From Neisseria brasiliensis (lineage in GTDB: Bacteria > Pseudomonadota > Gammaproteobacteria > Burkholderiales > Neisseriaceae): a DNA stretch of 64,000 bases. The position numbers were made by a program, and so were the translations under genes. Where the stretch lies: NCBI RefSeq assembly GCF_009671065.1, contig NZ_CP046027.1:496001-560000 (forward strand). The letters are read 5' to 3'. Positions 41,408 to 50,242 of this stretch are shown here, in pieces; positions within the stretch are counted from its first letter, which is position 1, and every line of letters starts with the position of its first letter. The notes under the pieces are model-generated. The model ran no database searches. It had not been told where the DNA came from and was given only the letters and a program-made list of their open reading frames with translations.

Positions 41408-43843
41408 ATGAATACACAGCCCATGCCCGGCTATTTTTTCATGCCACAACACATCATCTTGGTTGGCGCGAGCGAACGGCCGCACACTTTGGGCGAACGC
41501 ATCTTAACCGCGCTTCTAGGTTCTTCGTTTCAAGGTGAAATCACGCCGGTCAATTTACGCCACAAAACCGTGGCCGGTTTGCCTTCATACCCGAATTTAA
41601 ACAAAATCGACGACCAAGCCGACTTGGTGATTGTCGTCACCCCACCCGACAGCTACGAAACGCTGTTTAAAGCCTGCCGTAAAAAGCAGCTTCACCACTT
41701 GATTTTGATTCAAGACTGGGAAAGCCTTAGCGAAGAAGATTGGCAAACTGCCCGCCAAGCGATTCAAAAGCATCACGGGCAGGAATTAAACATCAGCGTG
41801 TGCAGCCCTGCCGGCATTCAATTGCCCACCCAAGGGCTAAACACCGGCCTGTTGCCCGATTTTCCGGCCGGTCATGTTGCACTATTGACCGGACAAGCAG
41901 CAGTCAGCAGCGAAATCGATGTCATGTTGCGCCGTATGCAGCAAGGTGTTTCACGCCACATCAGCCTGAATTACGACCTCAGCCCTACTTCTGCTGCCGA
42001 TTGGATCAACCGCTTCGGCCACAACCGCCATACCCGCATCGCCGTGGTGCAGCATAACCCTGCCGAAAACCAGCGCAAACTGTTCAGCGCCATCCGCCAC
42101 TTCGCCCGCCACACCCCAATTATCGTGTACTGCACCCATGCCGTGGACGATACAGAACGCGCTATTTTAGAAAGCCTAAGCCGCCACTGCAATTTCCTGC
42201 TGACACTCAACCACAACGAATTGGCTGCCGCTCTACATGCCCGTTTGTCCGAAATCAAGCCAAGCAACCAGCTCACCGCGCTGGGCAACACGCCGATTGG
42301 CTGGTTACAACCAATTGCCGCTGAAATGGGCATCCAATTAACCCTGCCGTCTGAAAAACCCAATCTGCAAAACGGCTATCTGGGCAGCATACCTACCGCC
42401 GCACATTACCGCAGCATGGCCGCGCAACAATTGCAGCAAAATCACACCCAAGCCCTGCTCGCGGTAATTGCACCGAGCGCCGAGCACAATGAAACCGCCA
42501 TCGGTAAAATGCTGAATCATTTGGCCAAACAAACCGATAAACCCTTGCTCATCAGCAGCCATGTTTCAGACGGCCTGTTACATTTCCCCAACCCCGAACA
42601 AGCCTTACAAACCTTGTATTTACGCAATGTCGCCGATCGTTTACAACAGATACAGCACGAAATCGCACCGGCAAAATCAGGCCGTCTGAAAAACATTGAC
42701 GGCGAAGCTGTTGCCGCGGCCAAAGACCATGCTAAAAACTTAGCGGCCGTACTGCATCTGCCTGCCTATCAAAATGACAATACTTATCCGTTGGTCAAAC
42801 TGACTTTCAGACGGCATCCCCAATACGGCGCCATCATCAGTGCAGCCGACCTAAACCGTACCATCGCCGTGTTGCCACCGTTTACCACGCTCGATACGGC
42901 ACGTCTTTTGCGTTTTACCGACTTAAACCGCTATCAAGATGCCATCGAGCAGTTTGTGCACAGCATGAATGCCTTGGTGCAAAATCCCGAGCTGTTCAAC
43001 GGCGAAATTATCCTGAATATCAGCAGCAACCAAATCAGCAGCGATTTCAGATGGCCTACCCAACCTGCGCCTGCTTCGCATAAAAATAACAGGCCGTCTG
43101 AAAAAACTGTCGAAAAACCAAATCTGCCGACTGCCGATGACTTCAACCACCGCATGCAGGCTGCTGCCGAATTCCTGCGTCACAGCAATGCCCGTGCCAG
43201 CGAATTTATCCGCACCACCAGTGAAGCAGCTGCCGAATTTTGGCATCAAAAAAACAACACCGACAAACCCAAACCGGCAGAAAACGTGCTCGCCCCTTAT
43301 CCGGCCGATTATCCAAGCGAAATTAAATTAAAAAACGGGCAAACCGTATCGGTTCGCCCGTTTGAGCCCGAAGATGCCGAAGCCAAACAGCAATTTATCC
43401 GCCGACTGTCACCGCAATCGCGCTACACCCGCTTCATGACCCGCACCAACGCGCTACCACAACCGACACTTGCCCGATTCAGCAAGCTCGATTACCACAG
43501 CGAAGGCGCATGGATTGCCGAAAATTCAGACGGCCTGATTGTCGCCGTCAGCCGCTTCAGTCGTCTAACCCGTGATGAATGCGAATTTGGCATTACCGTT
43601 TCCGAAGACATGCGCGGCAGCGGTTTGGCGCACGAAATGATGCAACTGATTATCCGATTAGCAACACAACAAGGCTACCAAAGCATGAGCGCGGAAATCC
43701 TAAAAGAAAACACCGCCATGCTGAAATTGGCCGAAAAATCAGGCTTTAGCCTGATGGAATCGGAGCAGGACAAAAATCTTTACCAAGCCAAACTCAACCT
43801 TTTACCAACCGAAGAGCAAGGCAAGGAGAAGTTTAGGCAATAA
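41408..43843 (+). CDS. Pat-like protein acetyltransferase (CoA-ligase-like domains plus GNAT)
   Basis: An 811-residue fusion. Residues 1-130 form a CoA-binding Rossmann domain (IILVGASERPHTLGERILTALL, LVIVVTPPDSYETLF); 140-400 is ligase-CoA-like; 430-560 is a reduced ATP-grasp-like region; 575-645 is a low-complexity linker; the C-terminal 160 residues are a GNAT domain (SVRPFEPEDAEAKQQFI...MRGSGLAHEMM). It resembles PatZ/YfiQ, which acetylates lysines including that of acetyl-CoA synthetase. It is shorter than E. coli PatZ (886), mainly in the ATP-grasp part. The frame contains six exact 10-base DUS cores. Confidence 0.85.
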   Translation: MNTQPMPGYFFMPQHIILVGASERPHTLGERILTALLGSSFQGEITPVNLRHKTVAGLPSYPNLNKIDDQADLVIVVTPPDSYETLFKACRKKQLHHLILIQDWESLSEEDWQTARQAIQKHHGQELNISVCSPAGIQLPTQGLNTGLLPDFPAGHVALLTGQAAVSSEIDVMLRRMQQGVSRHISLNYDLSPTSAADWINRFGHNRHTRIAVVQHNPAENQRKLFSAIRHFARHTPIIVYCTHAVDDTERAILESLSRHCNFLLTLNHNELAAALHARLSEIKPSNQLTALGNTPIGWLQPIAAEMGIQLTLPSEKPNLQNGYLGSIPTAAHYRSMAAQQLQQNHTQALLAVIAPSAEHNETAIGKMLNHLAKQTDKPLLISSHVSDGLLHFPNPEQALQTLYLRNVADRLQQIQHEIAPAKSGRLKNIDGEAVAAAKDHAKNLAAVLHLPAYQNDNTYPLVKLTFRRHPQYGAIISAADLNRTIAVLPPFTTLDTARLLRFTDLNRYQDAIEQFVHSMNALVQNPELFNGEIILNISSNQISSDFRWPTQPAPASHKNNRPSEKTVEKPNLPTADDFNHRMQAAAEFLRHSNARASEFIRTTSEAAAEFWHQKNNTDKPKPAENVLAPYPADYPSEIKLKNGQTVSVRPFEPEDAEAKQQFIRRLSPQSRYTRFMTRTNALPQPTLARFSKLDYHSEGAWIAENSDGLIVAVSRFSRLTRDECEFGITVSEDMRGSGLAHEMMQLIIRLATQQGYQSMSAEILKENTAMLKLAEKSGFSLMESEQDKNLYQAKLNLLPTEEQGKEKFRQ

Positions 43844-43920
43844 ATACTTGCCTAAACACCACAAACTAACCTAAAATAAACAGTTTCTATATCTCCGAAT
43901 TTATCAAAAGGACTCAAAAA

Positions 43921-44169
43921 ATGGTAGTTATCCGTTTGGCTCGTAGTGGCTCTAAACACCGCCCTTTCTACAACATCGTGGTTGCTGATTCACGCAACCG
44001 TCGCGACGGCCGCTTCATCGAGCGCGTTGGCTTCTACAACCCAGTTGCCAATGAAAAACAAGAACGCGTACGCTTGGCTACTGACCGCCTGAACCACTGG
44101 ATCGGTCAAGGCGCGCAATTGAGCGAAGCCGTTGCCAAATTGGTTAAAGAGCAAAAAGCTGCTGCTTAA
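43921..44169 (+). CDS. rpsP: 30S ribosomal protein S16
   Basis: An 82-residue S16 beginning MVVIRLARSGSKHRPFYNIVVADSRNRRDGRFIERVGFYNP. It stabilises the 5' domain of 16S rRNA. First gene of the classic rpsP-rimM-trmD-rplS operon, with AAGGA upstream. Confidence 0.97.
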   Translation: MVVIRLARSGSKHRPFYNIVVADSRNRRDGRFIERVGFYNPVANEKQERVRLATDRLNHWIGQGAQLSEAVAKLVKEQKAAA

Positions 44170-44185
44170 TTAACCGCACATTGCC

Positions 44186-44695
44186 ATGACAGACACGCAA
44201 CAATGGGTAGCCATGGGCTACATTAAAGGCGTATTCGGCGTCAAAGGCTGGCTTAAAATCGCTGCCAACACCGAATACACCGACAGCCTGCTGGACTACC
44301 CGCAATGGCAGTTACGCAAAGACGGCGAAATCCTGACCGTCACCATCGAAGCCGGTAAAGCCGTCGGCGATGAATTACAGGTAAGATTCGAAGGTATCGA
44401 TGACCGCAACCAAGCATTTTTGCTGCGCGGTTATACCATCGAAATCCCCCGCTCCGAATTTGCCCCGACTGAAGAAGATGAATTCTACTGGGCAGATTTA
44501 GTGGGCATGACCGTTGTCAACCAAGAAGGCTTGACTTTAGGTACGGTCAAAAACCTAATGGAAACCGGTGCCAATGATGTCTTGGTAATTCACGGCGAAT
44601 ATGGTCAAAAGCTGATTCCGTTTGTGTCGCAATACGTTGGAAACGTAGATGCCGACAAACAGACCATCACCGTTGACTGGGGCTTGGATTACTGA
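44186..44695 (+). CDS. rimM: Ribosome maturation factor RimM
   Basis: A 169-residue protein with an N-terminal RimM barrel (MGYIKGVFGVKGWLKIAANTEYTDSL) and a C-terminal PRC barrel (FYWADLVGMTVVNQEG, NDVLVIHG, LIPFVSQYVGNVD). It assists 30S head assembly. Its last base overlaps the trmD ATG. Confidence 0.95.
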   Translation: MTDTQQWVAMGYIKGVFGVKGWLKIAANTEYTDSLLDYPQWQLRKDGEILTVTIEAGKAVGDELQVRFEGIDDRNQAFLLRGYTIEIPRSEFAPTEEDEFYWADLVGMTVVNQEGLTLGTVKNLMETGANDVLVIHGEYGQKLIPFVSQYVGNVDADKQTITVDWGLDY

Positions 44696-45444
44696 TGTTG
44701 ATTCAAAGCATTACCTTGTTTCCGGAAATGTTTGACAGCATTACCGAATACGGCGTGACCGGTCGGGCAAGAAAGCAGAATTTATGGCAATTTCATGCCA
44801 TTAATCCGCGCCGATTTGCCGACAACAAACTCGGCTACATCGATGACCGCCCTTTCGGCGGCGGCCCGGGCATGATTATGCAAGCGCCTCCGTTGCAAGC
44901 CGCAATCGATGAAGCGAAAAAAAACAGCGCAAGCAACAGCAAAGTGATTTACCTCAGCCCGCAAGGCGCATTGTTCAACCATCAAAAAGCGGTTGAATTG
45001 GCGCAATCAGACAGCCTGATTTTATTGTGCGGCCGCTATGAAGGCATTGACGAGCGCTTGTTGCAACACAGCGTTGACGAAGAAATCAGCATGGGCGATT
45101 TTGTCGTTTCTGGTGGTGAATTGCCGGCGATGATGCTGATGGACGCGGTATTAAGATTTGTACCTGGTGTATTGGGCGATATTCAGTCTGCCGAGCAGGA
45201 TTCGTTTTCAGACGGCCTGTTAGACTGTCCGCATTACACCAAACCTTTAGAATTTCAAGGCATGGCCGTGCCGGATGTTTTGCGTTCGGGCAACCATGCA
45301 TTGATTGCCGAGTGGCGGTTGAAACAATCGCTGCAACGCACATTAGCGCGCAGACCGGATCTTCTGGAAAAGCGCAGTTTAATCCCAAAGGAAACCCGCC
45401 TCTTACAAGAAATCTTGGCAGAGCAACGGGAAATCCAATCATAA
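44695..45444 (+). CDS. trmD: tRNA (guanine-N1)-methyltransferase TrmD
   Basis: A 249-residue SPOUT methyltransferase that makes m1G37 and prevents frameshifting. It shows ITLFPEMFDSITEYGVTGRA, DDRPFGGGPGMIMQAPPL, LLCGRYEGIDERL and the knot segment SMGDFVVSGGELPAMML. A DUS in the frame encodes SFSDGLLDCPHYTKP, near the catalytic Asp. It overlaps rimM by one base. Confidence 0.97.
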   Translation: MLIQSITLFPEMFDSITEYGVTGRARKQNLWQFHAINPRRFADNKLGYIDDRPFGGGPGMIMQAPPLQAAIDEAKKNSASNSKVIYLSPQGALFNHQKAVELAQSDSLILLCGRYEGIDERLLQHSVDEEISMGDFVVSGGELPAMMLMDAVLRFVPGVLGDIQSAEQDSFSDGLLDCPHYTKPLEFQGMAVPDVLRSGNHALIAEWRLKQSLQRTLARRPDLLEKRSLIPKETRLLQEILAEQREIQS

Positions 45445-45457
45445 TCTAGGAAAAACA

Positions 45458-45823
45458 ATGAACCTGATTCAACAATTAGAGCAAGAAGAAATCGCTCGTT
45501 TGAACAAAGAAATCCCTGAATTTGCACCAGGTGACACCGTAGTCGTGTCTGTACGCGTAGTAGAGGGTACCCGTAGCCGTTTACAAGCTTACGAAGGCGT
45601 GGTCATCGCCCGTCGTAATCGTGGCTTAAACAGCAACTTCATCGTACGCAAAATCTCTAGCGGTGAAGGCGTTGAGCGTACTTTCCAACTGTACTCTCCA
45701 AACGTTGAAAAAATCGAAGTAAAACGCCGTGGTGACGTTCGCCGTGCGAAACTGTACTACTTGCGTGGCTTGACTGGTAAAGCAGCCCGTATTAAAGAAA
45801 AATTGCCTGCTCGTAAAGGTTAA
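45458..45823 (+). CDS. rplS: 50S ribosomal protein L19
   Basis: A 121-residue L19: MNLIQQLEQEEIARL, PEFAPGDTVVVSVRV, RLQAYEGVVIARRNRGLNSNFIVRKIS and the C-terminal YLRGLTGKAARIKEKL. It sits at the 30S-50S interface. Last gene of the operon, ending in a non-DUS terminator. Confidence 0.97.
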   Translation: MNLIQQLEQEEIARLNKEIPEFAPGDTVVVSVRVVEGTRSRLQAYEGVVIARRNRGLNSNFIVRKISSGEGVERTFQLYSPNVEKIEVKRRGDVRRAKLYYLRGLTGKAARIKEKLPARKG

Positions 45824-45836
45824 TTTACCTAATTTA

Positions 45837-45868
45837 AACCCGCTTTTGAATAAAGCGGGTTTTTTATT
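45837..45868 (+). terminator. Intrinsic terminator after rplS
   Basis: AACCCGCTTT (45837-45846) pairs with AAAGCGGGTT (45852-45861), followed by a T6 run. This is a conventional terminator without a DUS. Confidence 0.93.
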
Positions 45869-45938
45869 ACCCACTCCTCCCTATTCCATCGCTAAGTTCA
45901 CCCACAAGTTTCACACATCATTGATTCAGAAGATTAAA

Positions 45939-45966
45939 ATTCATATTTCCCTATTCATATTTCCCT
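45939..45966. repeat. Two tandem 14-base repeats in the AT-rich region before the BCCT gene
   Basis: ATTCATATTTCCCT is present twice in direct succession (45939-45952, 45953-45966), followed by a partial third copy. It lies in the 359-base AT-rich stretch between rplS and the transporter gene (45869-46227), which otherwise holds one DUS near 46173 and no gene that I can see. Confidence 0.75.
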
Positions 45967-46227
45967 ATTTTTCATAACCTTCTTGTTTAAAAAATTTTCT
46001 CACTTAAAATCAAATAACTAAAAACATAAAATATCTTAAAAATTCCGGCTAATTGTTGGCAATTTTACAGAAACTTGTTAATTCGTTATAATTATTGATT
46101 ATTTTCTCAAAAAAGCAATTTAACGGCTTTGATTAAATTGTTTCTTACCTTCGCTTTTTCTGTTTATGACAGAAGGCCGTCTGAAATTTATATCGCTATC
46201 TGACGCGATACCAATATGGAGAAGTTA

Positions 46228-48246
46228 ATGAGTCTTAACTCGCTCATCCAAAATAAATCCTCTTTCAATCCAATTGTGATTGTCGCCACATTAATTTTCG
46301 TTGTTCTATTACTGGTCGGCACACTCGCTTTTCCGGTGGGCATGCAAAATACGCTCAACTTTCTGAAAGAAGGTATTTTTCAGCATTTTAGCTGGTTTTA
46401 TATTTTAACCTTTTCGATTTTCTTGTTTTTCTTAATCTTCCTTGCCATCAGTAATCTTGGCAGCATCAAATTGGGCACCGATGAAGAAGAGCCTGAATTT
46501 TCATTCATGTCGTGGCTGTCTATGCTGTTTGCCGCGGGCATGGGCGTAGGTTTGATGTTTTTTGGCGTGGCTGAACCGCTGTCACACTATGCTGACCCCA
46601 TCAGTAACGGCGATGCAGAATCTGCTATGCTGCATACCTTTTTCCACTGGGGCATCCATGCTTGGGCGATTTATGGCGTGATTGCTTTGGCGCTGGCCTA
46701 TTTCGGTTTCCGCTATAAATTACCGCTGGCCTTGCGTTCGTGTTTTTATCCGATTTTAAAAGACAAAATCAACGGCCGCTTGGGTGATGCCATTGAAGTC
46801 ATGGCGCTGATTGCCACGCTGTTCGGTATTATTACTACCTTGGGCTTTGGCGCCATGCAGTTGGGCTCAGGCTTGCAGCAAATTGGTTGGGTATCGCAAA
46901 ACAGCTTCAGCATGCAAGTTATCGTGATTATTGCCGTGATGACACTGGCCGTGACTTCAGCCGTATCCGGCGTGGGTAAGGGCGTAAAAATCCTGAGTGA
47001 AACCAACTTGGTATTGGCCGTATTGTTGATGTTGTTCGTATTGTGCACTGGTCCTACCCTGCACTTACTGGGTGCATTCAGCAACAACTTGGGCGATTAC
47101 ATCAGTAATTTGGTCGAACTGAGCTTCAAAACCTATGTGTACGAATCCAGCAATACCGCTTGGTTCAACGGTTGGACCGTGCTTTACTGGGCATGGTGGT
47201 GTTCATGGGCGCCATTTGTCGGCCTGTTTATCGCTCGTATTTCACGCGGCCGCACCATTCGTGAATTTATTTTTGGTGTATTGGTGATTCCAAGCGTGTA
47301 TTGCGTGTTGTGGTTTACCATCTTCGGTAACAGCGCCATCTGGCTGGATGCCAACGTGGCTAACGGTGCCTTGGCTGGCCTGACTTCTTCACCAGAAAAA
47401 TTGCTGTTTGCCTTCTTAGACTACCTGCCGTTGCCAACATTGAGCAGCATTGTCGCCCTGATCATCATTTCTTTGTTCTTCATCACCTCTGCCGACTCCG
47501 GCATTTATGTGTTGAACAGCATTGCGTCACGTGATAAAAGCATGGTCTCGCCAAAATGGCAGGCCATCATGTGGGGTATTTTGATGTCGGCGATTGCTAT
47601 TGCCCTGCTCAATTCCGGCGGCATGAGTGTATTGCAAACTATGACCCTGATTACTGCTTTGCCGTTTGCATTTTTGATGATTCTGATGGCCTTCAGTTTA
47701 TGGAAAGCCTTAGAAGCCGACCAGAAATACTTCAAAGCAGCAGTGACCCCAACCAGCAGCTATTGGACAGGCGAGCGTTGGAGAGAGCGTTTGCAAACCA
47801 TGCTCAACCAACCTCAGGAACATGATATCCACAGTTTCCTGAAATACACCGCCCTGCCGGCCATGCGTGAATTGAGTATGGAAATGAACAAAGGCTATGG
47901 TCTGACCGTGCAAGTCAACACCGAAGCGTTGAACGATGAAGAACCGTCGATTGAATTGGTGATTGAAAAATCGACCATGCGTAACTTCGTATACGGCATC
48001 AAATCCGTGCGTTACGACATCGCCGAGCAATTGGTACAGGAAAGTAACCTGCCGCATATCCGCAGCAACACCACTTACGCACCGGTCACCTATTTTTCAG
48101 ACGGCCGCACCGGCTACGACGTGCAATACATGAGCCGTGAAGAATTGATTGCCGACATGCTGAAAAACTACGAACGTTACTTAAGCCTGATGGAAGACGT
48201 GGGACAAGAAATCATGTCGCACGAGCAAACCGAATTGGCTGAATAA
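46228..48246 (+). CDS. BCCT family transporter, BetT-like
   Basis: A 672-residue betaine/choline/carnitine transporter with 12 helices and a C-terminal cytosolic domain of about 150 residues, the same size as E. coli BetT. The substrate box is WTVLYWAWWCSWAPFVGLFIARISRGRTIREF, and the glycine-rich helix is LFAAGMGVGLMFFGVAEPL. It probably imports choline or glycine betaine in osmotic stress. The ATG at 46228 is preferred because GGAGAAG lies at 46218-46224; an in-frame ATG at 46216 overlaps that site. Confidence 0.92.
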   Translation: MSLNSLIQNKSSFNPIVIVATLIFVVLLLVGTLAFPVGMQNTLNFLKEGIFQHFSWFYILTFSIFLFFLIFLAISNLGSIKLGTDEEEPEFSFMSWLSMLFAAGMGVGLMFFGVAEPLSHYADPISNGDAESAMLHTFFHWGIHAWAIYGVIALALAYFGFRYKLPLALRSCFYPILKDKINGRLGDAIEVMALIATLFGIITTLGFGAMQLGSGLQQIGWVSQNSFSMQVIVIIAVMTLAVTSAVSGVGKGVKILSETNLVLAVLLMLFVLCTGPTLHLLGAFSNNLGDYISNLVELSFKTYVYESSNTAWFNGWTVLYWAWWCSWAPFVGLFIARISRGRTIREFIFGVLVIPSVYCVLWFTIFGNSAIWLDANVANGALAGLTSSPEKLLFAFLDYLPLPTLSSIVALIIISLFFITSADSGIYVLNSIASRDKSMVSPKWQAIMWGILMSAIAIALLNSGGMSVLQTMTLITALPFAFLMILMAFSLWKALEADQKYFKAAVTPTSSYWTGERWRERLQTMLNQPQEHDIHSFLKYTALPAMRELSMEMNKGYGLTVQVNTEALNDEEPSIELVIEKSTMRNFVYGIKSVRYDIAEQLVQESNLPHIRSNTTYAPVTYFSDGRTGYDVQYMSREELIADMLKNYERYLSLMEDVGQEIMSHEQTELAE

Positions 48247-48259
48247 CATTTAAAATCAG

Positions 48260-48294
48260 AAGGCCGTCTGAAAGATAATCTTTCAGACGGCCTT
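48260..48294. terminator. DUS-pair terminator between the BCCT and hxlR genes
   Basis: AAGGCCGTCTGAAAGAT and its inverse form a stem for the convergent BCCT and HxlR genes. Confidence 0.82.
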
Positions 48295-48328
48295 CTTCTA
48301 TTTCATCGATAAACGTTTAAATTATGCG

Positions 48329-48676
48329 TTAATCTTCCGCTGCCATCACACGGTTTTTCTCGCCCCAGTCACACATGCTGCGAATAATCGGCCACAATGA
48401 ACGGCCTTTTTCCGTCAGGCTGTATTCTACTTTTGGCGGAATCTGCGGATACTCCTCACGATGAATCAAACCATCGGCTTCCATTTCCTTCAAGGTATTG
48501 CTCAACATTTTAAAAGTAATCTCACCCAATAGCCGCCGCAATTCGTTGTAGCGCACCACTTCGTATTTCGACAAAACATAGATAATCTGCAATTTCCATT
48601 TACCGTTCAATACCGATTGCGTATAGCTGAAGAAGGTTTCCTCATCGAAAATAATATTGCTTTTGTATTCTTTCAT
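48329..48676 (-). CDS. HxlR family transcriptional regulator
   Basis: A 115-residue winged-helix protein with the HxlR pattern: LNGKWKLQIIYVLSKYEVVRYNELRRLLGEITFKMLSNTLKEMEADGLIHREEYPQIPPKVEYSLTEKGRSLWPII. Many HxlR proteins sense electrophiles by an N-terminal Cys (the CP motif); here that position is FDEETF, and the only Cys lies near the C-terminus (RSMCDWG). Start at 48676; the frame opens 20 codons upstream. It is divergent from the sirtuin operon and is its likely regulator. Confidence 0.88.
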   Translation of the reverse strand: MKEYKSNIIFDEETFFSYTQSVLNGKWKLQIIYVLSKYEVVRYNELRRLLGEITFKMLSNTLKEMEADGLIHREEYPQIPPKVEYSLTEKGRSLWPIIRSMCDWGEKNRVMAAED

Positions 48677-48714
48677 CGGCTCTGTTCTTTCATTCTTTAA
48701 CCATCCTTTTAGAT

Positions 48715-48768
48715 AGTATATATCCAAAAAGTGCATACTTGTTTTAAGAAATATATCGCCAATATAAT
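48715..48768 (+). promoter_or_regulatory. Promoter and candidate HxlR operators of the sirtuin operon
   Basis: TTGTTT (48739-48744) and a perfect TATAAT (48763-48768), 18 bases apart, form the plus-strand promoter, about 27 bases before the first sirtuin ATG. ATACTT-N4-TAAGAA around 48735-48750 overlaps the -35 and resembles HxlR/YodB-type sites. A second inverted pair, AGTAT (48715-48719) and ATACT (48735-48739), lies just upstream. Confidence 0.6.
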
Positions 48769-48801
48769 AGCCGTAACCTCTTTATCACACAAGGCGAAAT
48801 C

Positions 48802-49683
48802 ATGAATCAAGATTACCAAACCCAGTTAAAACAAGCTGTTGAGAAAATCCGTGAAGCTGAAGTCATTATCATCGGCGGCGCTTCCGGTTTATCCACCGCC
48901 AATGGTCACGACTTTTACAATCACAGCGATTATTTCAAAAAACACTTCACCGAATTCGAACAAAAATTCGGCGTAACCGGCTGTTTCCAAGCCTTATATC
49001 ACCGCTATCCAAACCGTCAAAGCCGTTGGGCATATCTATCCAAACACGCCACCGCCATGTTTGATGAGCCGGCAGGACAAACCTATCTCGATTTGCGGAA
49101 ACTGGTAGGCGACAAACCTCATTTCGTCATTACCACCAACCAAGACATGCAGTTTTCCAAAGTATTTGATGAAGACAAAATTGCCTATTCGCAAGGCGAT
49201 GCGCATTGGTTGCAATGTAGCAAACCATGCCATGATGCGGTGTATCCGGCAGAAGAAGCCGTCAGAAAAATGGCGGCGAGCATCGAAGATTGCGCTGTCA
49301 ATCCGGCCACCATTCCAACCTGCCCGAATTGCGGCGCCGATTTAGAACCGTGGATTCGTTCATACGAATTTTTGGAAGGCACATTCTGGGCAGAAAAACT
49401 GGCGATTTACCAAGATTTCGTGGTGAAAAACCACAATAAGAAAATCTTATTTATCGAAATGGGTGTGGGCCGCATGACGCCCAACATCATCAAATATCCA
49501 TTTTCTAAAATGGCCAACCTGTGGCCGAATGCTTTCCTTATCCGCATCAACCAAAAAGAAGATTTCTTTCCTGCCATGAAAGAAGGCAAAGCTGTAATTT
49601 TCGACCACGATATCGCTGCTACCCTGCACGACTTAGTGGCATTGAAAAACCAACAGGAGCAAAACCATGAATCCGCCGCTTAA
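48802..49683 (+). CDS. Macrodomain-class sirtuin (SirTM-like) ADP-ribosyltransferase
   Basis: A 293-residue Sir2 fold protein. The NAD loop is IIGGASGLSTANG (residues 24-35), followed by TTNQD (111-115). The usual catalytic His is replaced by Gln131 in YSQGDAHWLQC, as in SirTM proteins, which transfer ADP-ribose rather than deacetylate. Zinc ligands are Cys139, Cys143, Cys174 and Cys177. Known SirTMs sit with a macrodomain hydrolase and a lipoylated GcvH-like carrier; neither is present here. The gene is first in an overlapping three-gene operon. Confidence 0.85.
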   Translation: MNQDYQTQLKQAVEKIREAEVIIIGGASGLSTANGHDFYNHSDYFKKHFTEFEQKFGVTGCFQALYHRYPNRQSRWAYLSKHATAMFDEPAGQTYLDLRKLVGDKPHFVITTNQDMQFSKVFDEDKIAYSQGDAHWLQCSKPCHDAVYPAEEAVRKMAASIEDCAVNPATIPTCPNCGADLEPWIRSYEFLEGTFWAEKLAIYQDFVVKNHNKKILFIEMGVGRMTPNIIKYPFSKMANLWPNAFLIRINQKEDFFPAMKEGKAVIFDHDIAATLHDLVALKNQQEQNHESAA

Positions 49684-50242
49684 TGTGATTGCCGATAAAA
49701 TCCGCCAAGCAGAAAAGATCGTCGTCGGCGCCAGCAATGGCTTATCCATCGCCGAAGGTATCCATATTTTCGCCGACAACGCCGATTTTCACGCCCATTT
49801 CGGTGATTTTTCGCAAAAATACGGCTTTCGCAGCATGATACACGGCTGCTTTTATCCGTTCCCAAGCCAAGAAAGCTACTGGGCGTATTTTGCACGACTC
49901 TACCATTATATGAACGTGCAAAAACCGGCCGGAAAAGTAATGGCCGATTTACGCAATATCTTAAAAAACAAAGATTATTTTGTTGTTACCAGCAATTTCG
50001 ACAACCACTTCCGCCAAGCCGGTTTTGCTGAAGAACGCTTGTTTGAAATTGAAGGTGTCGGCACACACAACCAACTGATTAAGCTGCCATTTATGCAGCA
50101 AGTCTATGCCCGCGACAATGCGTTTTACATCACTGTCAACAAAGGCGAAATCTATATTCCGCCAGAAATCGCCCCTCGCTCACTCGGCGTAGCCAACGGC
50201 TTAACGGAATGGCTGGAGCAACTCAATGCTGAATTTGCTTGA
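49667..50242 (+). CDS. Short zinc-less sirtuin-like protein
   Basis: A 191-residue relative of the preceding protein: NAD-loop VVGASNGLSIAEG (19-31), WAYFARLYHYMNVQKPAG and TSNFD (108-112) followed by RQAGFAEERLFEIEG. The zinc module is absent (a single Cys61) and Glu129 stands where SirTM has Gln and sirtuins have His. It may be a non-catalytic partner or a specialised enzyme. It overlaps the preceding gene by 17 bases and has GGAG upstream of its ATG. Confidence 0.8.
   Translation: MNPPLNVIADKIRQAEKIVVGASNGLSIAEGIHIFADNADFHAHFGDFSQKYGFRSMIHGCFYPFPSQESYWAYFARLYHYMNVQKPAGKVMADLRNILKNKDYFVVTSNFDNHFRQAGFAEERLFEIEGVGTHNQLIKLPFMQQVYARDNAFYITVNKGEIYIPPEIAPRSLGVANGLTEWLEQLNAEFA

Noticed and set aside
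48802..50242. One sirtuin gene split by a frameshift
   Set aside because: Each protein has its own NAD loop and TTNQD/TSNFD motif and its own ribosome binding site, so they are paralogues and not two halves of one gene.
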